Positions 15,468-23,893 of a stretch of DNA of 39,214 bases are shown here, in pieces (position 1 is the stretch's first letter; each line of letters begins with the position of its first letter). The notes beneath the pieces were generated by a model, which was not told where the DNA came from, did not search any database, and was given only the letters and a program-made list of their open reading frames with translations. Both the position numbers and the translations under genes were made by a program. This stretch comes from Parabacteroides distasonis (GTDB lineage: Bacteria; Bacteroidota; Bacteroidia; Bacteroidales; Tannerellaceae), in NCBI RefSeq assembly GCF_004793765.1, contig NZ_SRYM01000036.1:1-39214 (forward strand), read 5' to 3'.

Positions 15468-17351
15468 ATGATAAGTTACCTTCAGATAGATAAGCTGACC
15501 AAGAGCTTCGGTGATTTGGTTCTTTTCGAGGATATAACGTTCGGAGTCGCGCAAGGACAGAAGATCGGGTTGATCGCCAAAAACGGGACGGGTAAGACTA
15601 CCTTGTTGAATATTATCGGTGGCAAGGAGGATTACGACTCGGGTGAGGTGGTTTTCCGGAAAGACTTGCGGGTCGGGTATTTGGAGCAATCACCTTCCTA
15701 CCCGGAAGAACTTACCGTGCTACAGGCTTGCTTCCACTCGAAGAACGAGACTGTCCGCTTGATCGCCGAGTACGAGGAGGCGATGGCGAAAGAGGATCAC
15801 TCGAACCTGGAGGACATCCTTACCCGTATGGATAGCTTCAAGGCGTGGGATTATGAGCAGAGAGCGAAACAAATCCTCGGGCAGTTGAAGATTCATAACT
15901 TCAATCAGAAGATCGGGGAATTGTCCGGAGGGCAGTTGAAACGGGTTGCCTTGGCGAATGTCTTGATCACGGACCCTGAATTGATTATCTTGGATGAGCC
16001 GACGAACCATTTGGATCTGGAAATGACCGAATGGCTGGAAGATTATCTGAGCCGGGCCAATATCAGTATCTTGATGGTGACGCACGACCGTTACTTCTTG
16101 GATCGTGTTTGTAGTGAGATCATCGAGATCGATAATAAGCAAATCTATTCGTATAAAGGTAATTATAGTTATTATCTGGAGAAACGCCAAGAGCGTATCG
16201 AGGCGATGAACGCCGACGTGGAGCGTGCGAAGAATCTTCTCCGTACGGAACTGGATTGGATGCGTCGCCAACCGCAGGCACGGGGCACGAAAGCGAAGTA
16301 CCGTATTGATGCCTTTTATGAGCTGGAAAAGAAAGCGAAGCAACAACGGGATACCGGAAAAGTGAACTTGGACGTGAAGGCTTCTTACATCGGTTCGAAG
16401 ATTTTCGAGGCGGTGAATGTGAGCAAACGTTTTGGTGACTTGAAGATTACGGAGGATTTCAATTATATTTTCGCCCGTTACGAGAAGATGGGTATTGTCG
16501 GAAATAACGGTACGGGTAAATCTACCTTTATCAAGATGCTGATGGGGGAGGTGGCTCCCGATAGCGGTCATTTCGATGTGGGCGAGACCGTTCGTTTCGG
16601 TTATTACAGTCAAGATGGCTTGAAGTTCGATGAGCAAATGAAAGTGATCGACGTGGTGCAGGCGATCGCCGAATACGTGGATTTGGGTAACGGACAGAAG
16701 ATGGGAGTCTCCCAGTTTTTGAACTATTTCCTGTTCACGCCGGAGAAACAGCATAATTACGTTTATAAGTTGAGCGGTGGCGAGAAGCGTCGCCTGTATT
16801 TATGTACGGTATTGATGCGTAGCCCGAACTTCTTGGTGCTCGATGAACCGACCAATGATTTGGATATCGTAACCTTGAACGTATTGGAGGAATACCTTCG
16901 TAACTTCAAGGGGTGTGCTATCGTCGTTTCCCATGACCGTTACTTTATGGATAAGGTGGTAGATCACCTGCTGGTTTTCCGGGGTAACGCCGATATCAAG
17001 GATTTCCCTGGCAACTATACGCAGTATCGGGATTGGAAAGATGTGCAAGACCAACTGGAAAAAGAGGCGGAGGCCGCTTTGCAAGCGAAGCAAAACCCGG
17101 CTCCGGAGAAACCGTCTCGTCCGGTGGGTGAGCAAAAGAAGAAACTCACTTTCAAGGAACGGAAAGAGTTCGAGGCCCTAGAGGAGGAGATACCGGCATT
17201 GGAGGTAGAGAAAGCGGAGTTGGAGACTGCGATGAGCAGTGGCACTTTGTCTCCGGACGAGCTTATGGCTAAATCTCAACGGATCACCCAAGTCATGGAG
17301 GAAATCGACGAGAAAACGATGCGCTGGCTGGAGTTGAGCGAGCTGGCATAA
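15468..17351 (+). CDS. ABC-F family ATPase (Uup-like)
   Basis: 627-aa soluble protein with two ABC ATPase domains and no membrane part, the ABC-F layout; such proteins act on the ribosome or, for Uup, in DNA-transposon stability and ribosome biology. Domain 1 has Walker A AKNGTGKTT (about 37-45), LSGGQLKR and LDEPTNHLD; domain 2 has GNNGTGKST, LSGGEKRRL and LDEPTNDLD. Between them is the P-site tRNA-interaction linker, rich in charged residues (LRTELDWMRRQPQARGTKAK). After domain 2 comes a basic stretch and a C-terminal coiled coil (LTFKERKEFEALEEE on to ELSELA), characteristic of Uup. Nothing in the linker suggests an antibiotic-resistance type. It is transcribed from the right end of the repeat-flanked cassette and continues into the MFS gene 13 bp later. 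Confidence 0.93.
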   Translation: MISYLQIDKLTKSFGDLVLFEDITFGVAQGQKIGLIAKNGTGKTTLLNIIGGKEDYDSGEVVFRKDLRVGYLEQSPSYPEELTVLQACFHSKNETVRLIAEYEEAMAKEDHSNLEDILTRMDSFKAWDYEQRAKQILGQLKIHNFNQKIGELSGGQLKRVALANVLITDPELIILDEPTNHLDLEMTEWLEDYLSRANISILMVTHDRYFLDRVCSEIIEIDNKQIYSYKGNYSYYLEKRQERIEAMNADVERAKNLLRTELDWMRRQPQARGTKAKYRIDAFYELEKKAKQQRDTGKVNLDVKASYIGSKIFEAVNVSKRFGDLKITEDFNYIFARYEKMGIVGNNGTGKSTFIKMLMGEVAPDSGHFDVGETVRFGYYSQDGLKFDEQMKVIDVVQAIAEYVDLGNGQKMGVSQFLNYFLFTPEKQHNYVYKLSGGEKRRLYLCTVLMRSPNFLVLDEPTNDLDIVTLNVLEEYLRNFKGCAIVVSHDRYFMDKVVDHLLVFRGNADIKDFPGNYTQYRDWKDVQDQLEKEAEAALQAKQNPAPEKPSRPVGEQKKKLTFKERKEFEALEEEIPALEVEKAELETAMSSGTLSPDELMAKSQRITQVMEEIDEKTMRWLELSELA

Positions 17352-17364
17352 GTAATAAAGAGGA

Positions 17365-18540
17365 ATGAGCGAGACTAAACCTGTACTTTGGAACCGGAAT
17401 TTCGTCCAATGTTGTATCTCTTACTTCTTGATGAATTTCGCCTTTTATATGTTGATGCCTACCATGCCAGTCTATCTGGTGGAAGAGTTGGGCATCAGCA
17501 CGTCCGAGGTGGGGATGGTCTTGTCTAGCTATACGATCGGCTTGTTGTGCGTGCGCCCGTTCTCGGGGTATCTGGTAGATTGTTTCTCCCGCAAACCGTT
17601 ATATGTATTCGCCTTCACGATATTCGCCTGTCTGTTTGCCGGTTATTGGTTTGCGATGACGGTCTATACGATCATGGCGGTTCGTTTCATCCAAGGCGGG
17701 TTCATGGGACTGACCTCTGTTTCCGGCAATACGATTACGATAGACGTAATCCCTTCCAAGCGAAGGGGAGAAGGCATGGGCTTTTACGGATTGACGATCA
17801 ATCTCGCCATGTCTTTGGCTCCTTTGGTGGCGGTCGGGCTGTACGATCGGCATGGTTTCTTCTGGATCATAGGGGTTGCTTTGGTGATCGCATTGGTCGG
17901 GATCGGCTCCGTCGGGCTGATCCGTTATCCGAAACGGGAGAAAGTGCCTCGTCCGGCCTTCTCGTTGGATCGTTTTATCTTGGTAAAAGCGCTTCCTGCG
18001 GCCTTGGCTTATTTGCTGGTCGCTATACCTTATGGGATGTTGCTCTCGTTTGTGGTATTATATGGTAAAGAGATCGAGGTGCCAGACCCCGGCTATTTCT
18101 TTATCTTTATGGCGATCGGTGTAGGGACGGCCCGTTTGATTTCCGGGCGGTTGGTGGACCATGGTAAGATCCATGTCGTGTCCATCGTATCCTTGGTTTC
18201 TTTGGCGATCTCGTTTTCCGTGTTCGCTACCGTACATACATCGTTTGTCTTTTTCGCTTGCGCCTTGGCGATCGGTATCGGTTTTGGCGTGAGCGTACCG
18301 GCTTTTCAATGTCTTTTCGTGAATGTCGCTCCGCACCATATGCGCGGTACGGCTACCTCCACCTACTTGACCTCTTTCGATTTCGGGATGGGGATCGGGA
18401 TGTTATCCGCCGGCTTTATCGCTACCCGTGCCAATCTGGCTACCGCCTACGGAGTCGGGGCGGTTTGTTGCCTTCTTTCCTTATTCGTCTATATCCGCTT
18501 GGTAAAAGCCTCGTACGAGAGGAATAAGCTGATTTCTTGA
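17365..18540 (+). CDS. MFS transporter
   Basis: 391-aa major facilitator superfamily transporter with about twelve membrane helices. The conserved loop between helices 2 and 3 is seen as FSGYLVDCFSRKPLYV (family signature GxLaDrxGrk), followed by a helix-4 region IMAVRFIQGGFMG. It resembles YhhS/arabinose-efflux-type sugar or drug exporters, but the substrate cannot be told. It starts 13 bp after the ABC-F stop, so it is probably co-transcribed. No hairpin terminator is seen after its stop; the next promoter lies about 80 bp downstream. Confidence 0.9.
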   Translation: MSETKPVLWNRNFVQCCISYFLMNFAFYMLMPTMPVYLVEELGISTSEVGMVLSSYTIGLLCVRPFSGYLVDCFSRKPLYVFAFTIFACLFAGYWFAMTVYTIMAVRFIQGGFMGLTSVSGNTITIDVIPSKRRGEGMGFYGLTINLAMSLAPLVAVGLYDRHGFFWIIGVALVIALVGIGSVGLIRYPKREKVPRPAFSLDRFILVKALPAALAYLLVAIPYGMLLSFVVLYGKEIEVPDPGYFFIFMAIGVGTARLISGRLVDHGKIHVVSIVSLVSLAISFSVFATVHTSFVFFACALAIGIGFGVSVPAFQCLFVNVAPHHMRGTATSTYLTSFDFGMGIGMLSAGFIATRANLATAYGVGAVCCLLSLFVYIRLVKASYERNKLIS

Positions 18541-18618
18541 TCCGCTTGATTCCCGGTTTCGTCTAACCCCATGGCGTACTTTGTCGATTCTTCCTTTTCT
18601 AGCGGGAAACCTCACCCT

Positions 18619-18626
18619 TATATTTG
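18619..18626 (+). promoter_or_regulatory. -7 element of small secreted protein gene A
   Basis: TATATTTG fits TAnnTTTG, about 60 bp before the start codon at 18686. Confidence 0.55.
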
Positions 18627-18685
18627 TATCAAAGATCATAGAGAAATAGGTTTTTAAGATTTAACAAATGAAAGGAATAGGTAGT

Positions 18686-18919
18686 ATGAAACGTTTAGTA
18701 ATGGCTATGTCAGCCTTGTTGGTAAGTGTGACAATGAGTTTCGCACAGGAATCGAGCTTACATAAAGAGCCGTTTGTAGTCAATGTGGGCCAATTGGTAA
18801 GCTATCTGGAATTACGTCCCAGCCAGATTAATGAGGTAGCGATGATCAACGTAACGAACAATAATAACCGGATGACGAGCAGGCTTTCCTTCCCCGATGT
18901 TTATCTAGCCGATAAATAG
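18686..18919 (+). CDS. Small secreted protein A (77 aa), paralog with internal deletion
   Basis: 77-aa protein with a signal peptide (MKRLVMAMSALLVSVTMSFA, cut after FAQ). It is clearly related to the gene at 19835: both share SLxxEPFVV, a YLxLxPSQ segment and the tail TNNNNR...FPxVYLAD. Compared with that paralog about 50 central residues, holding the NLKLMKRALxxDQYRKYV block, are lost in frame at the INxTNNNN junction. The start at 18686 is chosen because the bases before it (aggtagtATGAAACG) match the leader of the other two family genes; an in-frame ATG at 18668 would add six residues. I do not recognise the family. The missing middle may make it non-functional or give it a different role. 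Confidence 0.72.
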   Translation: MKRLVMAMSALLVSVTMSFAQESSLHKEPFVVNVGQLVSYLELRPSQINEVAMINVTNNNNRMTSRLSFPDVYLADK

Positions 18920-18973
18920 GTAGAGGATAGATATAAAGTATCAAGCTATTGCATAAAAAGTATCTTGTGACTG

Positions 18974-19077
18974 TATCTATTCTATAAACCACGTCGTGGT
19001 CTGTATAGATCATGTCGTGGTTTTTATAGATCACGCTGTGGTTTGTATAATCCACGACGGAGATTATAGAATAGATA
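18974..19077. repeat. Degenerate ~21-bp tandem repeats inside a 14-bp inverted repeat
   Basis: The outer arms tatctattctataa (18974-18987) and ttatagaatagata (19064-19077) are perfect reverse complements. Between them are about four copies of a 20-22 bp unit with core cacg.cgtgg followed by tatagat, for example ccacgtcgtgg at 18989-18999 and ccacgac at 19052-19058. The inner arms cgtcgtgg and ccacgacg can also pair. Confidence 0.8.
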
Positions 19078-19084
19078 TGGTATC

Positions 19085-19128
19085 GTATAAGAATACAGCT
19101 AGGCTTGTATAAGAATATATCTAGGCTT
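19085..19128 (+). repeat. Two tandem 22-bp repeats
   Basis: Units 19085-19106 and 19107-19128 (gtataagaat...ctaggctt) differ at only two or three bases. They directly follow the hairpin array, with nearly the same period. Confidence 0.85.
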
Positions 19129-19282
19129 TTGCTTGTTTATAAACGGTGTCTATGATGAAATAGATAGCGTTTATTGTAATATGTGTTACAAAATGATTGA
19201 TATATACCTTGATATACATCAATAACGTCAATTGTTTGCAAAAATTAACCGCATTAAAGAACAATGTTATAAAACATACTGT

Positions 19283-19290
19283 TATATTTG
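19283..19290 (+). promoter_or_regulatory. -7 element of small secreted protein gene B
   Basis: TATATTTG fits TAnnTTTG, 87 bp before the start codon, so the transcript has a fairly long leader with a small GC hairpin (gatgcggaaacgccgcat, about 19316-19333). Confidence 0.55.
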
Positions 19291-19376
19291 CAGTAACAAA
19301 AAGAGAAAGATGGAAGATGCGGAAACGCCGCATTTATTAGTTAAGGTCTTAGTTTAGGTTTAAATTTTTAGGTATT

Positions 19377-19760
19377 ATGAGACGTTTAGGTATGATGGTA
19401 GTCGCTTTAATGATGGTAGCGACAATGAGCTTCGCTCAAAAGGTTAGTGATTCAAAGAGTATGAGTTTCGATAAGCTAAGCAGATATTTGCAGCTTGACG
19501 CAAACCAGATCGCTGAGGTGTCAGAGATTAATACTTACTTCGAGAATCAATTAGGTCAACCCCTGTCTGCGGAAGCGCTTTGCAATAATGCAAGACCGGA
19601 AGAAACTCGCAACGCATTGTTGTGTAATTTGAAACTGATGAAACGTGCATTGACAAAAGATCAATATCGTAAATATGTAGCGTTGATTAACGTGACTCGC
19701 GCTAATCAGGAAGATAAGGTTTCTAATCCGCTTTTGGACAGCTATTTGGCTGAGAAATAA
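19377..19760 (+). CDS. Small secreted protein B (127 aa)
   Basis: 127-aa protein with a signal peptide (MRRLGMMVVALMMVATMSFA, cut after FAQ). The mature part holds KLSRYLQLDANQIAEVSEIN and, further on, LLCNLKLMKRALTKDQYRKYVALINVT, both shared with the next gene. The mature chain is helical, lysine-rich and free of enzyme motifs. The gene follows the repeat-rich region by about 250 bp and stands 74 bp before its paralog. The bases upstream of both starts share gtttaggttta and tttttaggtattATGA, showing tandem duplication including the leader. Function unknown; a periplasmic role is inferred from the signal peptide. Confidence 0.82.
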   Translation: MRRLGMMVVALMMVATMSFAQKVSDSKSMSFDKLSRYLQLDANQIAEVSEINTYFENQLGQPLSAEALCNNARPEETRNALLCNLKLMKRALTKDQYRKYVALINVTRANQEDKVSNPLLDSYLAEK

Positions 19761-19834
19761 TAAAGCCAATGTGATTGGACTATGTGTTTTTAAGGTTTTT
19801 GTTTAGGTTTAGTAATTTAAGGTTTTTAGGTATT

Positions 19835-20227
19835 ATGAAACGTTTTGGAATGGCAGTCGCAGCCTTATTGATGTGTGCGACAATGAGCTTCGCTCAGAAA
19901 CCGAGTTTGAGTAGAGAACCGTTTGTGGTAAGTACAGAGAAGTTAGCAAACTATTTGCAATTGACTCCGAGCCAGTTGGATGAGGTCGCTAATATCAATG
20001 AATATTTTATCGATATGCAGAACGCAAGTGTAAAAGCTAGCGCTAAATTGCAGGATAAGAAAATGTATCAAGCGGTTTACGGTAACTTGAAATTGATGAA
20101 GAGGGCTTTGAACCCGGATCAATATCGTAAGTATGTTACTTTATTGAACATCACGAACAATAATAACCGTACGATGGGTGTTAATACGTTCCCGGAAGTG
20201 TACTTGGCTGATAACGCAAGTAAGTAA
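19835..20227 (+). CDS. Small secreted protein C (130 aa)
   Basis: 130-aa protein with signal peptide MKRFGMAVAALLMCATMSFA. The mature part has KLANYLQLTPSQLDEVANIN and the family block NLKLMKRALNPDQYRKYVTLL followed by NITNNNNR. The start at 19835 is preferred over an in-frame ATG at 19775 because it begins the signal peptide and because the leader sequence matches that of the preceding paralog. It is the last of the three-gene family and is followed by a strong terminator. Unknown function; the family seems limited to related Bacteroidales as far as I can tell, which needs a search. Confidence 0.85.
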   Translation: MKRFGMAVAALLMCATMSFAQKPSLSREPFVVSTEKLANYLQLTPSQLDEVANINEYFIDMQNASVKASAKLQDKKMYQAVYGNLKLMKRALNPDQYRKYVTLLNITNNNNRTMGVNTFPEVYLADNASK

Positions 20228-20252
20228 TTTATACTATATAAGAGTGTGTCCT

Positions 20253-20299
20253 CCCCACTATTTCCTGTCAAAAGGTAAATAGTGGGGGTACTTTTTTTT
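20253..20299 (+). terminator. Rho-independent terminator after small secreted protein genes
   Basis: Perfect 11-bp arms ccccactattt (20253-20263) and aaatagtgggg (20277-20287), then T8 (20292-20299). Confidence 0.92.
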
Positions 20300-20330
20300 A
20301 AGGCTTGTGTATAAATCGAAGAAGATTGTG

Positions 20331-20338
20331 TAAGTTTG
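20331..20338 (+). promoter_or_regulatory. -7 element of the YitT-family gene
   Basis: TAAGTTTG fits TAnnTTTG, with cttgtg about 23 bp upstream as a possible -33 element. Confidence 0.6.
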
Positions 20339-20370
20339 CGGCGTTTTACAAATAACGCTTAATTCGAGTC

Positions 20371-21270
20371 ATGACAACACAAAAACTTTTAGTTCCTTCT
20401 AATGTCGCTTTGAAGAGAAATGTAAAGGACTACTCCTTAATCGTGGTAGGTTCATTTTTGCAGGCACTTAGTTACGTGCTTTTCCTAGCTCCTTACAAAA
20501 TCGTACCGGGAGGTGTGTACGGTATATCTATCGTAATCCACTATGTGACAAAGAATTTGTTTCCGTTCTTTCCGGATGGTTTGCCGATGGGTACGACGGC
20601 GCTTTGTTTCAATATCCCGTTGATGATTTTGGCGATGAAAAAGATCGGATTATCTTCCGGACCGAAGACGATCGTCACTTTCTTGCTGATCTCTATATTT
20701 ACCGACTCATTGTCTTATTTCCTTACTGATCCATTGGTGGAGAATGATGCCTTTATCGCCGCCTTTTATGGAGGAGCTATTTTAGGATTGGGTGTAACTT
20801 GTATTTTCCGGGCGCAGAGTACGAGTGCCGGTACGGATGTATTGGCACGTGTGATCGCTAATGACTCCAACTTGAAGGTCAGCAATATGATCATCGTATT
20901 GGATTCTGCGGTCGTATTGTTGGGCTTGATCGTGTTTAAGGATTGGGCGGTACCTTTGTATTCTTGGTTTACTATTTTCGTATATGGAAAGATCGTGGAG
21001 ATGTTCCAGACAGAGAATCCGAACCGTGCTGTCTTCATTGTCTCTCGTAAGACCCAGGAATTAAAAACCTTGATAGTTGATAAGATGGGTATGAGAGGTA
21101 CATTTATCCACGGTAAGGGAATGTATCAGGGAAATGAGACTGAGATTATATTCACGATCGCTGAACGGAAAGATATGCCCCGCTTGAAAGATGAGGTGAA
21201 AGAGATCGATCCGAATGCTTTTGTTTCTACGATGCACGCTAGCAAGGATTCGCCACGGCCGGGCATTTAA
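20371..21270 (+). CDS. YitT-family membrane protein (DUF161/DUF2179)
   Basis: 299-aa YitT-family protein. The N-terminal two-thirds hold about five membrane helices with the family pattern (YSLIVVGSFLQALSYVLFL, PYKIVPGGVYGIS, AAFYGGAILGLGVTCIF, STSAGTDVLARVI). The soluble C-terminal third, from about residue 215 (AVFIVSRKTQELKTLIVDK, GTFIHGKGMYQGNETEIIF), is the DUF2179 ferredoxin-like domain. Length is normal. The molecular function is not settled; it is a common inner-membrane protein, possibly a transporter. It is expressed from its own promoter and the following MBL gene has a separate one. Confidence 0.92.
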   Translation: MTTQKLLVPSNVALKRNVKDYSLIVVGSFLQALSYVLFLAPYKIVPGGVYGISIVIHYVTKNLFPFFPDGLPMGTTALCFNIPLMILAMKKIGLSSGPKTIVTFLLISIFTDSLSYFLTDPLVENDAFIAAFYGGAILGLGVTCIFRAQSTSAGTDVLARVIANDSNLKVSNMIIVLDSAVVLLGLIVFKDWAVPLYSWFTIFVYGKIVEMFQTENPNRAVFIVSRKTQELKTLIVDKMGMRGTFIHGKGMYQGNETEIIFTIAERKDMPRLKDEVKEIDPNAFVSTMHASKDSPRPGI

Positions 21271-21290
21271 TAGAATTAAGAATTATTCCG

Positions 21291-21298
21291 TATATTTG
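21291..21298 (+). promoter_or_regulatory. -7 element of the MBL-fold hydrolase gene
   Basis: TATATTTG fits TAnnTTTG, 32 bp before the start codon. Confidence 0.6.
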
Positions 21299-21329
21299 TG
21301 GGTAGGCTAATATTAATATCGGTTTTTGA

Positions 21330-22616
21330 ATGATGGATAGAAGAGGTTTTTTGAAGAATGCTACGCTTGTGAGCGCTGCTTGTTTGATGGATTTCAGGGA
21401 GGCTTTGGCGTGGGGCGCTAAGGATGCTGAAGTAGGAAAAGCATGGAAAGGATGGAAAAAGGGGCAGTTCCAGATTCATCTGATTTATACCGGGGTGTCG
21501 GAATCGATGTTCTTGATTTTCCCCGACGGTACAACGATGCTGCTTGATTGTGGTGATCATAATGCTATTGGGCGCGGTAAATTGGCTGTGCCGGTGCTTC
21601 CCAATCCCGATCGGCATGCCGGGGAGTGGATCTCTCGTTATGTCTTGAGAGTGAACCCCCAGAAGGATTATGTGGATTACATGATGTTGACGCACTATCA
21701 CTCAGATCATGGTGGCAACAATAAATTCTACGCTCGTAAGGAGACGAGAGACGGTAAGGATTACTACCTGAGCGGATTCTCTCAGGCTGCCGAGTACCTT
21801 ACGTTTGGTAAGGCTTTTGACCGTTGCTGGCCCGACTACAACGATCCTCTTCCTTTGACCCAGGAGGCAGCCGATGCTTTTGAGCACATGAAGGATTTTT
21901 ACGACTATATGTTGGCTCATAAGAAGATGGAGATTGAGAAGTTCCGTCTTGGCGAAACCAACCAGATCGCCTTGAAGAAAGACGCTACGGCATATCCGGG
22001 ATTCTCGGTAAGAAATATCTGTGCCAACGGCCGCATTGCCGATAAGGAGGGGAATATACGTGACCTCTATGCGGAGCGCAAGAAATCCAATCCGGTTAAG
22101 TTCAGTGAAAACGGGATGAGCCTGGGTGTGATCTTTACCTACGGTGATTTCAAGTTTTATACGGCGGGAGACTTCTCGGATGGCTGGGAGTTGCCTAATG
22201 GAAAGAGATTCGAGATAGAGGATGCGATAGCCGACGTGGTTGAGCCGGTGAGTGTGGCGAAAATCAATCATCACGGACACAAGTCAATGACTGATAAGCT
22301 CGTGGCTGCGTTGCGTCCGCGTGTAGTTGTCAACAACGTGTGGGATCAGCTTCATACGCTGCCCTCGGTCATGGAGCGTTTTTATAACCGGAATCTTTAT
22401 CCCGGCGAGCGCATCGTGTGTCCTTCCGTGTTTCCTGCGGAGCGTCGTGCCGAGGATGCCGGACAGCCGTGGCTTGATATACTTAACCCCTCGTCGTTTG
22501 ATGCCGGTCATGTGATTGTCAATGTCGAGGAGGGAGGCAAGGACTATTCGGTTACTTACCTCACTGCCGATGATGAGTCGATGACTGTAAAGAGCGTGAT
22601 GCGGTTCAAGTCATAA
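21330..22616 (+). CDS. Metallo-beta-lactamase-fold hydrolase, Tat-exported
   Basis: 428-aa protein with a twin-arginine signal (MDRRGFLKNATLVSAACLM), so it is likely exported folded. The metallo-beta-lactamase motif is THYHSDHGGN (H122, H124, D126, H127); further ligands lie in FYTAGDFSDGWE and KINHHGHKSM. This arrangement resembles ComEC-like or beta-CASP-free exported hydrolases. Substrate unknown. A second ATG, one codon later, would do equally well as start. The last third uses codons richer in G and C (ctcgtggctgcgttgcgtcc) than nearby genes, which may mean the gene or part of it came from another Bacteroidales; this is a visual impression only. Confidence 0.85.
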   Translation: MMDRRGFLKNATLVSAACLMDFREALAWGAKDAEVGKAWKGWKKGQFQIHLIYTGVSESMFLIFPDGTTMLLDCGDHNAIGRGKLAVPVLPNPDRHAGEWISRYVLRVNPQKDYVDYMMLTHYHSDHGGNNKFYARKETRDGKDYYLSGFSQAAEYLTFGKAFDRCWPDYNDPLPLTQEAADAFEHMKDFYDYMLAHKKMEIEKFRLGETNQIALKKDATAYPGFSVRNICANGRIADKEGNIRDLYAERKKSNPVKFSENGMSLGVIFTYGDFKFYTAGDFSDGWELPNGKRFEIEDAIADVVEPVSVAKINHHGHKSMTDKLVAALRPRVVVNNVWDQLHTLPSVMERFYNRNLYPGERIVCPSVFPAERRAEDAGQPWLDILNPSSFDAGHVIVNVEEGGKDYSVTYLTADDESMTVKSVMRFKS

Positions 22617-22654
22617 ACGGCTTGAATTTGGTGTCAACTGTCAACTAAAATACC

Positions 22655-22662
22655 TATCTTTG
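22655..22662 (+). promoter_or_regulatory. -7 element of the aminotransferase operon
   Basis: TATCTTTG fits TAnnTTTG, 32 bp before the start codon. Confidence 0.6.
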
Positions 22663-22693
22663 CCATTCAAAAACGAATAAATATAGAATAATA

Positions 22694-23893
22694 ATGCCCA
22701 ACATCTCACAAAGAGGAGTCGAAATGCCTGCTTCCCCGATCCGGAAGCTGGCTCCATTGGCCGATGCGGCCAAACAGAGAGGAGTTCATGTGTATCACCT
22801 GAATATCGGTCAGCCCGACCTTCCCACTCCGCGAGCGGCACTCGACGCGATCCGCAACGTCGATCGTACGGTGTTGGAATATAGCCCTAGTCAGGGATAT
22901 CGCAGTTATCGCGAGAAGTTGGTTGGATATTATAAAAAGTATGATATCAATCTTATGGCTGACGATATTATCATCACTACCGGCGGTTCGGAGGCTGTAT
23001 TGTTTGCCTTCTTGAGTTGCTTGAATCCGGGTGATGAGATTATCGTACCGGAACCTGCTTATGCCAATTATATGGCATTCGCTATCTCGGCAGGAGCCGT
23101 GATACGGACTGTGACGACTACGATAGAGGAGGGATTTTCTCTTCCGAAAGTAGAGAAATTCGAGGAGTTGATCAATGAGCGTACCAAAGCGATCCTTATC
23201 TGTAACCCGAACAATCCTACCGGTTATTTGTATACACGTCGCGAGATGAATCAAATCCGGGATATCGTAAAGAAATATGATCTTTATCTTTTCTCGGATG
23301 AGGTGTACCGAGAGTTTATCTATACCGGTTCTCCGTATATCTCGGCTTGTCATCTGGAAGGTATCGAGCAGAACGTGGTATTGATCGATTCTGTCTCCAA
23401 ACGCTATTCGGAATGTGGTATCCGTATTGGTGCGTTGATTACGAAAAATGCTGAAGTGCGTAGTGCCGTCATGAAATTCTGCCAAGCTCGCTTAAGCCCG
23501 CCTTTGATCGGACAGATCGCTGCCGAGGCCTCTTTGGATGCTTCCGAGGAGTATGCCCGTGAGACTTATGACGAGTATGTGGAACGGCGTAAATGTTTGA
23601 TCGATGGCTTGAACCGTATTCCCGGCGTTTATTCTCCCATACCGATGGGCGCTTTTTATACGGTGGCTAAACTTCCGGTGGATGATGCCGATAAGTTCTG
23701 CGCTTGGTGTCTGGAAGAGTTCGAATACGAGGGTCAGACGGTCATGATGGCACCGGCATCGGGTTTTTACACGACACCGGGACTTGGCAAGAATGAGGTT
23801 CGTATGGCCTATGTTTTGAAAAAGGAAGACCTTGTGAAAGCTTTGATGGTGTTATCAAAAGCGTTGGACGCTTATCCGGGAAGAACGTTATAA
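22694..23893 (+). CDS. Class I/II PLP-dependent aminotransferase (AspC-like)
   Basis: 399-aa aminotransferase of the aspartate-aminotransferase fold I family. Motifs that can be seen: YSPSQGYRSYREKL, TTGGSEAVLF (cofactor phosphate region), CNPNNPTGYLYTR (the conserved Asn-Pro-Thr-Gly), FSDEVYREF (aspartate that pairs with the pyridine nitrogen), and DSVSKRYSECGIRIG with the Schiff-base lysine near residue 236. An arginine near the C-terminus (NEVRMAYVL) would hold the substrate carboxylate. Normal length. Its stop is directly followed by the start of a permease gene (no gap), so the two are translationally coupled even though their roles are not obviously related. The amino-acid substrate cannot be decided from sequence. 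Confidence 0.92.
   Translation: MPNISQRGVEMPASPIRKLAPLADAAKQRGVHVYHLNIGQPDLPTPRAALDAIRNVDRTVLEYSPSQGYRSYREKLVGYYKKYDINLMADDIIITTGGSEAVLFAFLSCLNPGDEIIVPEPAYANYMAFAISAGAVIRTVTTTIEEGFSLPKVEKFEELINERTKAILICNPNNPTGYLYTRREMNQIRDIVKKYDLYLFSDEVYREFIYTGSPYISACHLEGIEQNVVLIDSVSKRYSECGIRIGALITKNAEVRSAVMKFCQARLSPPLIGQIAAEASLDASEEYARETYDEYVERRKCLIDGLNRIPGVYSPIPMGAFYTVAKLPVDDADKFCAWCLEEFEYEGQTVMMAPASGFYTTPGLGKNEVRMAYVLKKEDLVKALMVLSKALDAYPGRTL

Noticed and set aside
15720-16754. A 344-codon open frame opposite the ABC-F gene
   Set aside because: It is a shadow of a conserved gene in a high-codon-bias region and has no domain, signal or promoter.
18974-19128. Possible CRISPR array
   Set aside because: The units are directly adjacent and degenerate, without unique spacers of constant length, and no cas gene is present.
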